Of a stretch of DNA of 15,081 nt, positions 8,601 through 14,909 are shown piece after piece. Positions within the stretch are counted from its first letter, which is position 1, and each line of letters begins with the position of its first letter. The notes beneath the pieces are model-generated. The model did no database searches. It was given only the letters and a program-made list of their open reading frames with translations, and was not told where the DNA came from. The stretch spans positions 1 through 15,081 of the forward strand of contig JAUCNG010018897.1 in assembly GCA_032353305.1 (NCBI GenBank), given 5' to 3'. A program made the position numbers and the translations under genes. This DNA is from Cephalothrix spiralis (taxonomy: Eukaryota > Nemertea > Palaeonemertea > Archinemertea > Cephalotrichidae).

Positions 8601-11600
8601 CGAATGAATAAAAACATTCGTATTCTTCTTATTTCAGAGATGCTGTTAATGCAAGAGGAAATTCGGCTTCTGGCAGTGACTCGGGTAAGCGATATTATAA
8701 ATCGAATGACGAAAGCTAATATAGTCAAAGTTAATGTTTAGAAAATGGCTTGTTCATGTAGCATACTAATACTAAGTTTTTATAGCCAGTTTCATACTAA
8801 AATCAATTGTAATGATTCGAGGGGCGGATCACCGGTATGCCTTGGCCGGATTCCGGGTTAAATCCGTGGAATTCAGCCGGAATCAAGTTCCAAATTTGCC
8901 GGAAACATGACGGAATATAGCTAGATCTGTAAATTCTAACCGAAATCCGTCCCGAAAATTTTTTAAAGCCGCTTGAATCTGACCGGAGTCCTCGGAAGTG
9001 GTAGAATCTATACATGTAGTGTTGTTTCCGGAATCCCGCTTTTTTGGTGGTGATCGCGATCAGTCTATCGGAATAGTTAACATAGCATGTATTTTTAGAG
9101 GGTGGCTTTCACCCTGGAATTAATAATATTTTGTGGCCCAGCTACCTAGCAAATGTGTCAATGTATTTTCTTCCAGTAATGAATGAGCTTTAATTAACAG
9201 TTTCATTCATCCTTTTATACTAACCTTTGCATGTTCTCTCCTTATTAGACTCAGATTTCGTTCGCATTGAGCCACCACCCGACGACGAAAATGATGTTGT
9301 CCCCCCTCTCCGTGAATCGATGTCAACATCACGTTCCTCAGTTGGATCAAGATTCAGTATCATACATCATCATGATGGTAGGTTTAATTTTCCTGGCTAG
9401 TGTGCTTTATCTCCTGAGGATATAAGATAAAGCCGAAATATTATAGCTATGTGTATAATTCTGATTAATAAAAAATGTCTTTAATCCTGGTGTATCCCTG
9501 GTGTACTAATGAATTTTCGGAAGGGAATATCTAAAAATATCAGGAGAATCACCGCTTTATCAAGAGTACATGTATATAGAATGAGGATGTATAGTTCTAT
9601 GTACACGGTGGCAAGGTGGTAGAGAGTCGGTCTTTGAATCCGGAGGTCGCGGGTTCGACACTACTTTCCATCGGGAAGAACCTTGGGCAAGTTCTTCAGC
9701 GTTCACTCCCTCCTGGTTGGCTAGGTAAGCTCATAAAGCGGACCGTCTGTGTCTATTTGAGCCAGTCATCTGACGCCCTCACAATAAGTTCAAAGTTCAC
9801 TCTTGTTTTTATGTTTCATGTACTATAATTAAATGGGCTCCCATGATACTTTAAATATCGGAGATTTACGATTTTTAAAGGTCATGGATCAGTAAATAGG
9901 TGCCGGAGGCAAAAAGGCCGGAGGAAACAGCTGGGTCACTAGTACCAGATCGTGCGGCACGGTGGTTAAGTGGTTAAGCGCTGGCGTTATAATCCAGGGG
10001 TCCCTGGATCGATACCCAGACTCGACACCACTTTCCATCGGGTAGAACCTAAAGCAAGTTCCTCAGCGCATAGCTTTCTGGGTGGCTCGGTCAGGTTAAA
10101 TACGTGGAGTTGGACACTGTCCCTCCCTTCAGGGTAAAAATCCCACTGCTAATCGGTATATAGAAAATAGATTAGAGTGCGGGGTAGGTCTACAGGCTAA
10201 GGGTAAATGCTCAGCAAGCGGACCATTAAGTGTCTATTTGTATAGAAGAAGAAGAAGCTCCTCGACAAAGTCCTCAACATTACTAAAATATAGAGAATTA
10301 TTATTGTCGCAGTGCACTAGTAATTACAGCGGCCATCATAATAGCGTAGGGCGTATATGGCCCCGGGATGACAGCGCACGTTATTTTCTAATATACTTTA
10401 TACCCTCTAGAATACAATTGTGTATTTTAAAAATTCCAAATCTTTTTTAGATGAAGAATCTCTACCCGAGAGTGACATATCACTCGCCGAGCAGGAAGAC
10501 CAAAGAAACGCGAGAGAAAATATTAAAGATCTGCCTTTACATGGAATTTTCACTAATCGCCAATACACTCACTGTGAAAATGTCGGCTTGAATCATTTTC
10601 TAAACATCATCCTATTTTTCGTGTTGGCTCTTGCAATTGGTCTAGGTATTGGACATGCCATTGGTAAGTCATGCTATTGGTACAATCATTTTATAATTTG
10701 TAGTTGACTTTTATTAGTTATTTCTCATTAAATATGTAAATGAGATTTTTTTAAATTAAATGAATTAATTTCTTAAAAAATTTAATTAAAACAAAAAATT
10801 AACATAGGATATGTTGTTATTATATTGAAAATTTATATAAGAACTTTTTCCAACAATAGGACTTTTTTAAAAATCAAAACAAATATATAGGATGTTATGT
10901 CGTACATGTATATATTGAAAAGTTATATAAGAACTTTTTTAACAGAATTTAATCCTTTTTTATAATCTGATATTATTATGATGCCAAGGTTCTGCATAAT
11001 TATGTATTAAATGTGAACATGAGACGAGTGCCGGTCTTTTGGGCCCCAACCACTTCGGGCCTTACACTTTTGGCCCCAGTACATTTTCGGCTCTAACACT
11101 TCGGCCCCATATAAGTTAATTTTGAAGTCAATTGCTGAGACAAAAAACAACAACCAAGAGATGCAAAAAAAATTATTGCTGAGGTGACTGCAGCCATCAT
11201 TAACGATATCATCTCACAACTGCCAGTACTAAGAAAAGTTAATGTTTAATGTGCTAGTAAATACTGTTAAAATGAAAATTGTTAAAGTTTAAATGTGCTT
11301 GTTATTAAGAGGGTTTGTTAAAAATGTAAATCATATCAATATTTTGTATTGTTTTTCTAGTCTAGTTTTTGTTTGTTAATAAAAAATCATTTATTACTTA
11401 TAACTTTTGGTTTTTTTTTGGCATTTGATACGCAAATTAAATTTTTTTTGCATCTCTAGGTTGGCTTTTATGGTCAACGCAATTGTCTTCAAATTAACCA
11501 TTACGGTGTCGAAGTAGTTTGGGCAGCCGAAAATGTATTTTGGCGGAAAGTGTTGGGGCCGTATTTTCATGGTAAATACAATAGGGCCGTATTTTCATGG

Positions 11601-14600
11601 TCCTGTAAATACAATACAATCGATGAGACCAAGCTACATTTTCGTGTTAAAATGTAGTTACGTGGCTTCACCTAGTGAGGGCAAAACTGGACAGTCCCTA
11701 ATTGTGTCTTAAAATCGTTCAAATCAACCGCAATTTCTATCCAAAGATGTCATTTAATCATTATTTTTAGGATGTCTAGATTTGACAAAATGGATATTAA
11801 GAGATTCTCAAACCATAAATTTTCGAGGTATTATCCTATCCTTGCCAAATGTTTCCGCTTCCCAATATTATAACGATATTGAAAAGTTAAACCTATTAAC
11901 AGACAAGCAGCATGAAAAGAATAATTCTCTTTAAGATTTTTTATTTAAACCCAATAAAAGCTGCACGAACTTACACTAACTACCAATCGATAATGTTTGC
12001 CTCGTCCCAAAATACGTTCCTAAATTCTGCATGTTTTGTGATGTTTTATTCCTGAACTGACGCCATTTAACACGTTTTTATGATGAGATTCCTTGCCAAT
12101 TTTCCCGAAAAACCCGTTTGATAGTTACCTGCAAACAAAAAATAATTGTACTGTACTTCGCAATAAACCCGTACACTTTTTGTCATTATACTTGTAAGTT
12201 AAACTAATATTTATAGTTATCTCTTATGAAAGTGGGCCACTTTCAAAAGCAGCCCCGGTAGTATGAGCCGCGGCTTTCTCCAAAAGCCGCGGTTTTTATC
12301 TTTGTAAGCCTCGGCTTTTACCCAAAGGCCGCGGTTTCGTAAACCACGGCTTTTTCGTAAAGCCGCGGCCTTTTTCCCAAAAAGCCTTGCTATTTCCCCG
12401 GCTTTAGGGAAAAAGCATCGGCCCATTTTTATAAGGGATGAATCGAGACAGTATTGAATGTATAACTAACTAACTAATAAGAAAATTTGAGAATTATTAA
12501 AACTTCTTTTAAGAGTTGCCACTATAGCTTTTACAGGTGCAGGTCCAGATTGATTATCAAAGTAGTCCTTGTATAAACTATACTGACCAAAGAGTTATGT
12601 TGAGTAACATGAATTGGACATACTTTCATCATTTTTAAAGTATACTTATTGCCCAGATAAAGCAAATAACTTTCACTTTCAACCCCATAATAGGTAAGGG
12701 AACTAGTCTTACCGGGCCCGTTGAGACTGATATAATGCCCTTTTACTGGTAATGAAGAAGAGTACGTGTATAATGTATCCGAAGTTTAAACTATAATATG
12801 TATATTGGTTATAACTTTAGGTACTTCACGACAAATGGAACCTTTGGCCCACCAGTCTGAAGCTCACGAACGAAATATTCGAGATGTTCACACTCGGGTT
12901 AGTTCTTTCAAACAGCGAATAAAGGACATGGAAAATAGGTTAGATAGCCAGGTAAGTCATATAGTTAAAAGCCATTGAAAAGATTAATACTCGTTTTGGT
13001 GTATTCCCTGTGAAAATAACGAGTAGCGAGCGAACCTGGAAAGCACGAAAAATTCTTTTCGATAAAAGACCTTTTGTAAAAATGCGGAGTACCGTAACGC
13101 AGAATGCGTAACTGCGGTAATCCGCATTACCGCAGTGTAGTCTGTGATTTTCCCCAATCTCCGTAATCACACAACGCCGCAGTATTATGCTAATGCGGAA
13201 TACCGCGACACCAGTCTTACCCCAAAAATATGTTGATGCGGTATCAACAGAACGCCGCATCTCCACAATCTTGCCATTTTGCGCACACATTATATTGACG
13301 CCTAGTGCTTCCATATATGACGGACCGGGTAGAGAACGTAATTTGCGGAGAGTAAATCGGAATGCAATCTTGCCCCAAATATGAGTAGATAACAAACTGT
13401 ATATTTATGGTAAAACTACGGCGTTATTTCGCATGCATTAATGCGGTGGCATTGCGTTATTTCATCCGATATTTCGCATTATCATTACTTTAGTAAGCAG
13501 ATACTAGGTGGTTGTTAAATGGAATCTCATGTTCCAAATTTAATTTAATTATTCCGCGTTATTTCGGAATATCGCTAATAACTAAACCACGCAGTATCAC
13601 GTAGACCTTTAAAGAAATATTCTCATTGGCTATTCAAGATTGGACCCATTCGGCTCGCCATAGATAAGAGCCGTTTATAAAAGTATGCGACTTGCAGAGA
13701 GTCATCTCATTGCTCAGCATAGAATATTGCAATACGTTTTTTAACATGCATGAAACCATTCAAGTATGCCATTGAAAAGTTTAGAAATCAACCCGATACA
13801 TGTATGTGTAGATATATTATTACGTGTATACTTTCTGGCCTTATATAAAGCTATGATCCGAATTTGGACCCTTTCGTCTACTGAATTTTAGTTTTCTATC
13901 GCCATTTTTTACCGAAATCATGACGAAAATATTACAAACCGCGCTTGACAGAATATGTGCAATGGGCGAGTTTAGATTTACTCTGAAAATTAACAGCTAG
14001 CGGCGCGCCCTCGCGATCCTCGTTCCTAATCGCGTGGGCTTACCGAAATATCAAAATTTGTTTTGATATAAACTCAGAGTACTTTAGAGTATAATATTTA
14101 CCAATATTTATGCGCTGACCAAACATGCAGTATTTTAGTCCGATGAATAATAATATATTTCTTTTTTTAGATGATGGTAGATGGTAAAATAGACGCTCTT
14201 CTTCCTCGGATTCAATCTCTAGAAAACGACAAAGGATCCTTGCAAAGACAAGTAGATGCAAAATCTTTATCTTTGATCAAATTGGGTATTGAAAACGGAA
14301 ACCTTAAACATGATATGACTACTCTTCAGAAAAACCTCGCTGACCTGACGGAAAACATGAACATCCTAAAGGGAGAAAAGGACAGTGTCGTTACCTCCCG
14401 CTTAGCTGACGAACAGAAATTGAAAAGCATAGAAGAAAAGTATCTTTACTTTGAAGAAGCGACCATCGCAGCTAGAAATGAAGCGACTAAGCTTGTTATT
14501 GATTTGAAGCAAAGAAATGAGAATTTAGAGATACAAATCAATAGGATAGCTGAAACGAAAGAACATGAAAGTAAAGAAAGAACTGACAATGATTCGAAGT

Positions 14601-14909
14601 TTTATTTTGAATATCTTAATCACCTACAAAAGTTACAGAAAGATAATGAAGTACTGACACAAGAGATTCAAAAGTTGCAGCAGAAAATAGATGAGCTTGT
14701 TAAAGATAATTTACAGTTGACCGCTACGACTGAGAGTCTCCGTTCTCAAACTACATCCGGGTCTCACGGAAACATCAATATCAATGAAAAAGAAAATGAT
14801 TTAAGAAATGAGACTGAAGAAATTGAACAGTTGAAGAAGAATTTCGAGGAAGTGAAGAAGAGAAATTTAGAACTGGAAGAAAAGCTGTTAGGTTTTACAG
14901 AAACAGAAG
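2621..14909 (+). CDS. CCPG1: CCPG1-like ER-phagy receptor (partial, 8 exons, 3' end beyond window)
   Basis: Joined exons 2621–2680, 4444–4567, 6267–7059, 8638–8684, 9249–9377, 10451–10663, 12821–12951 and 14171–14909 keep one open frame for 2236 nt (745 codons plus one base), with GT–AG borders throughout. Seen: acidic Ser-rich N-terminus with W15-T-L-V18; S34-D-F-V-K-L39 and S343-D-F-V-R-I348; acidic linker to about residue 384; one membrane span at about 433–452 ending G-L-G-I-G-H-A-I-G-T; then a charged heptad-like coiled coil to residue 745. Known: vertebrate CCPG1 has an N-terminal W-T-V-I LIR, two S-D-I-x-x-L FIP200-binding motifs, a membrane span ending G-F-G-H-F-Y-G-T and a luminal coiled coil, in about 757 residues. 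Inferred: an ER membrane receptor linking ER to LC3/Atg8 and FIP200. PBXIP1, the paralogue, is the main alternative. The stop codon is not in the window. Confidence 0.82.
2681..4443 (+). other. Intron 1
   Basis: The intron runs from GTATGA to TTTCAG. It contains a Gly/Pro-like GC patch near 3110–3450 with several TACGTA palindromes, a GC-rich fragment at 3940–4050 resembling the window's other GCCGAAT-type repeats, and the perfect foldback at 4107–4156. No exon-like stretch with good borders was found inside it. Confidence 0.6.
4107..4156. repeat. Perfect foldback: 24-bp arms, 2-nt loop
   Basis: The arms 4107–4130 and 4133–4156 are exact reverse complements separated by CA. There is no mismatch, so the structure is recent or maintained. 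It sits in intron 1 on the sense strand of the gene and would be transcribed as a tight hairpin. Confidence 0.9.
4444..4567 (+). CDS. CCPG1: CCPG1-like exon 2: first FIR-like motif
   Basis: This exon encodes residues 21–61 plus the first base of codon 62. The acceptor is a T-rich tract ending TTTCAG and the donor is CCAA|GTACGT, entering in phase 0 and leaving in phase 1. It carries a run of Asp and Ser followed by S-S-D-F-V-K-L-D-E-D (residues 33–42). S34-D-F-V-K-L39 matches the S-D-I-x-x-L form of the FIP200-interacting motifs of CCPG1 and has acidic flanks. Its distance from the LIR (about 16 residues after V18) is somewhat longer than in human CCPG1, where the first FIR follows almost directly. 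The rest (H-H-R-S-R-E) is not recognisable. Confidence 0.8.
4568..6266 (+). other. Intron 2
   Basis: The intron runs from GTACGT to TTTAATAG. It starts with a transposon-end-like GGGTGTCCCA at 4584, then a pyrimidine-rich CCTAC stretch (4790–4910), a 14-bp-arm imperfect hairpin (5101–5139), a direct duplication (5215–5378), a GC-richer patch (5530–5760) and a 9-bp inverted repeat near 5930–5960. No coding exon is supported. Confidence 0.6.
5215..5378 (+). repeat. Diverged direct duplication, about 75 bp per copy
   Basis: Copy A (5215–5287) and copy B (5300–5378) share CTTATTAT.TCTCTACAC.CATAAT, a TCTAAATTT block and an ending TTAATTTCGTAA. GAACGAGATGT precedes copy B at about 5291 and also occurs near 4979, so part of the unit is present a third time. 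Confidence 0.55.
6267..7059 (+). CDS. CCPG1: CCPG1-like exon 3: long acidic disordered cytosolic linker
   Basis: This is the largest cytosolic exon, encoding residues 63–325 with split codons at both ends. It enters in phase 1 (A+GG gives Arg62) and leaves in phase 2 at AAG|GTATTT. The protein is dominated by Glu, Asp and Ser, with no predicted fold, as in the cytosolic part of CCPG1. A C-V-V-C pair lies in the middle. Residues 258–270 and 271–283 are a tandem 13-residue duplication visible in the DNA at 6854–6892 and 6893–6931. The open frame runs back to 6242, but the preceding TTTTTTACTTTAATAG looks intronic. A second acceptor AG at 6289–6290 is also in phase and would remove 8 residues. 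Confidence 0.75.
7060..8637 (+). other. Intron 3
   Basis: The intron runs from GTATTT to ATTTCAG. Apart from the TA-flanked inverted-repeat element at 8232–8475 and a short alternating TATGTACATATGTACG tract near 7943, it is unremarkable AT-rich sequence with no supported exon. Confidence 0.6.
8232..8475. mobile_element. MITE with perfect 36-bp terminal inverted repeats and TA duplication
   Basis: The terminal repeats 8232–8267 and 8440–8475 are exact reverse complements beginning CACAATTGGACGG, and TA flanks both ends (8230–8231 and 8476–8477). The 244-bp length, the TA target duplication and the lack of coding capacity fit a non-autonomous Tc1/mariner-type element. Inside are a near-perfect hairpin (8289–8304 with 8310–8325, loop TGTGT) and a run of 12 G (8417–8428). 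Perfect ends suggest recent insertion. Confidence 0.88.
8638..8684 (+). CDS. CCPG1: CCPG1-like exon 4: 47-nt small exon
   Basis: The exon is bounded by a strong acceptor (TTCTTATTTCAG) and a strong donor (CTCGG|GTAAGC). It enters with one base completing Arg326, encodes residues 327–341 (D-A-V-N-A-R-G-N-S-A-S-G-S-D-S) and leaves one base for codon 342. This frame is the only one that agrees with both neighbouring exons, and it builds the acidic G-S-D-S-D lead-in to the second FIR-like motif. Its length is not a multiple of three, so skipping it would break the frame. Confidence 0.75.
8685..9248 (+). other. Intron 4
   Basis: A 564-bp intron from GTAAGC to TTATTAG. Nearly half of it is the CCGGAAT-rich element at 8824–9058; the rest is AT-rich without visible features. 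Confidence 0.65.
8824..9058. mobile_element. Small inverted-repeat element rich in CCGGAAT
   Basis: The ends pair imperfectly: GCGGATCACC…GGATTCCGG on the left (8825–8856) against TTTCCGGAATCCCGC…GGTGATCGCG on the right (9026–9057). Between them CCGGAAT, its complement and close variants recur about seven times. No protein is encoded. It is probably a MITE, older than the one in intron 3. No target duplication is evident. Confidence 0.55.
9249..9377 (+). CDS. CCPG1: CCPG1-like exon 5: second FIR-like motif
   Basis: This exon encodes residues 343–384, entering and leaving in phase 1 (acceptor CCTTATTAG, donor GATG|GTAGGT). It opens with S-D-F-V-R-I-E-P-P-P (343–352), completed upstream by Asp342 from the split codon. 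Human CCPG1 has D-S-D-I-V-T-L-E-P-P at its second FIP200-binding motif, so the match includes the trailing E-P-P. A Ser-rich segment and H-H-H-D follow. This is one of the two strongest family signatures in the window. Confidence 0.85.
9604..9762 (+). mobile_element. tRNA-derived SINE, internally deleted copy
   Basis: The copy begins CACGGTGGCAAGGTGG (box A-like) and has a box B GGTTCGACAC at 9652–9661. It is followed by CTTTCCATCGGGAAGAACC and CAAGTTCTTCAGCG, which also occur in the second copy. Its 3' part (AAGCGGACC…GTGTCTATTTG) matches the end of the second copy, but about 130 bp of the middle is missing. The tRNA half lacks a consistent cloverleaf, so it is not a tRNA gene. Confidence 0.75.
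9953..10257 (+). mobile_element. tRNA-derived SINE, longer copy with GAA-repeat tail
   Basis: Box A is TGGTTAAGTGG at 9963–9973 and box B GGATCGATACC at 10006–10016, about 33 nt apart, as in Pol III internal promoters. A tRNA-unrelated body follows, with CTTTCCATCGGGTAGAACC and CAAGTTCCTCAGCG shared with the other copy. The element ends GTGTCTATTTG and a (GAA)n run to 10257. I do not recognise the SINE family. Confidence 0.8.
10451..10663 (+). CDS. CCPG1: CCPG1-like exon 6: transmembrane segment
   Basis: This exon encodes residues 385–455 plus one base of codon 456. The acceptor is TCTTTTTTAG and the donor ATTG|GTAAGT, phase 1 to phase 1. The first half is charged and ends with a Cys and G-L-N-H; the second half is a roughly 20-residue hydrophobic helix (about 433–452) finishing G-L-G-I-G-H-A-I-G, with Thr457 contributed by the next exon. 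Human CCPG1 has G-L-N-K before its span and G-F-G-H-F-Y-G-T at its end, so both borders match. By homology the span sits in the ER membrane with the N-terminus in the cytosol. There is no N-terminal signal peptide, consistent with a type II protein. Confidence 0.85.
10804..10942 (+). repeat. Diverged direct duplication in AT-rich DNA
   Basis: Copy A (about 10804–10855) and copy B (about 10887–10942) share ATAGGAT, TATATTGAAAA and TTATATAAGAACTTTTT in the same order, offset by roughly 82 bp. Confidence 0.6.
11036..11560. mobile_element. Foldback-like element with long imperfect inverted repeats
   Basis: The left arm (about 11036–11176) and the reverse complement of the right arm (about 11440–11560) share GGCCCCAAC, ACATTTTCGGCT, ACTTCG, GTTAATTT.GAAG, CAATTGC and AGAGATGCAAAAAAAATT in order. 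The outer part of the left arm is itself built from four or five units of about 16 nt (ACACTTCGGCCCC-like). Long inverted repeats made of short tandem units resemble foldback-type DNA elements. The interior is AT-rich and non-coding. Confidence 0.65.
11556..11615 (+). repeat. Tandem pair at the right edge of the foldback-like element
   Basis: GGGCCGTATTTTCATGG is followed by TAAATACAAT at 11556–11582 and again at 11584–11615; the second copy has CCTG inserted. The pair overlaps the right end of the element, suggesting end duplication or slippage. Confidence 0.7.
12223..12435. mobile_element. Inverted-repeat element carrying a CCGCGG array
   Basis: The ends CTTATGAAAGTGGGCC (12223–12238) and GGCCCATTTTTATAAG (12420–12435) pair at 14 of 16 positions. 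Inside, GCCGCGG or close variants begin at 12267, 12286, 12308, 12328, 12343, 12362 and 12384, spaced 15–22 nt and flanked by A and T runs (AAAGCCGCGGTTTT). An open frame on the minus strand here only reflects the repeat. No target duplication is obvious. Confidence 0.65.
12821..12951 (+). CDS. CCPG1: CCPG1-like exon 7: start of luminal coiled coil
   Basis: This exon encodes residues 457–499 after completing Gly456, with acceptor ATAACTTTAG and a near-consensus donor AGCCAG|GTAAGT that leaves phase 0. The peptide begins T-S-R-Q-M-E and runs into a heptad-like pattern (I-R-D-V-H-T-R-V-S-S-F-K-Q-R-I-K-D-M) suited to a coiled coil directly after the membrane. This follows the CCPG1/PBXIP1 order of membrane span then luminal coiled coil. 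Confidence 0.75.
13081..13600. repeat. Field of short GCGG/CCGC inverted repeats
   Basis: ACTGCGGTAAT and its exact complement flank CCGC at 13111–13136. GATGCGG pairs with CCGCATC across 13235–13261, and ATGCGGAATACCGC lies between. GCGTTATTTC occurs three times exactly (13421, 13454, 13556). It looks like a degenerate satellite or transposon made of related short palindromic units. Open frames on both strands here are by-products of the repeat. Confidence 0.6.
13625..13683 (+). promoter_or_regulatory. Possible internal promoter (inverted CCAAT plus TATAAAAG)
   Basis: ATTGG at 13625–13629 (CCAAT on the other strand) is followed 47 bp later by TATAAAAG at 13676–13683. This could start transcription near 13706, about 465 bp before exon 8. 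No first exon with matching phase was found downstream, so the call is weak. Confidence 0.2.
14171..14909 (+). CDS. CCPG1: CCPG1-like exon 8: long luminal coiled coil
   Basis: This exon encodes residues 500–745 and one further base. It enters in phase 0 after TTTCTTTTTTTAG and leaves in phase 1 at GAAG|GTACAT. The protein is rich in Leu, Glu, Lys, Gln and Asn with heptad-like spacing throughout, broken only by a short Ser/Thr/Gly stretch (T-T-S-G-S-H-G-N) near three quarters of its length. Coiled-coil sequence alone is not diagnostic, but its place after the CCPG1-like membrane span supports the luminal domain. The frame stays open past the donor to 15019, but that extension loses the heptad pattern and looks like intron. 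Further exons must lie beyond the window. Confidence 0.8.

Larger units (their letters stand above)
9378..10450 (+). other. Intron 5
   Basis: The intron runs from GTAGGT to TCTTTTTTAG and contains two tRNA-derived SINE copies in the sense orientation. The remainder shows nothing clear. Confidence 0.65.
10664..12820 (+). other. Intron 6
   Basis: The longest intron (2157 bp), from GTAAGT to AACTTTAG. It holds a direct duplication (10804–10942), a foldback-like element (about 11036–11560), a short tandem pair beside it and a CCGCGG-rich element (12223–12435). No exon is supported. Confidence 0.65.
12952..14170 (+). other. Intron 7
   Basis: The intron runs from GTAAGT to TTTTTTTAG. The first half is a field of GCGG/CCGC palindromes (13081–13600); the second half includes a CCAAT/TATA pair near 13625–13683 and otherwise ordinary sequence. 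Confidence 0.65.

Noticed and set aside
8379-8741. 120-codon plus-strand frame spanning the MITE and exon 4 (E-M-L-L-M-Q-E-E-I-R reading)
   Set aside because: It begins inside the MITE and reads exon 4 in a frame that disagrees with both exon 3 and exon 5; the D-A-V-N-A-R-G-N frame fits both.
9604-9670. tRNA gene
   Set aside because: Box A- and B-like motifs are present, but no consistent cloverleaf or anticodon stem forms and the downstream body is shared with another copy, which indicates a SINE.
11148-11256. Short frame D-K-K-Q-Q-P-R-D-A…K-V-N-V ending in a stop, followed by AATAAA, looking like a protein C-terminus
   Set aside because: Its first part lies within the left inverted-repeat arm and has a counterpart in the right arm, so it is better explained as foldback-element sequence.
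12217-12426. 69-codon minus-strand frame with repeated K-x-R-G-L-like strings
   Set aside because: It is a translation of the CCGCGG array inside an inverted-repeat element.
12940-13395. 151-codon open frame on the minus strand
   Set aside because: It lies over the GCGG/CCGC palindrome field and the end of exon 7, shows no recognisable domain, and its length follows from the repeat's composition.
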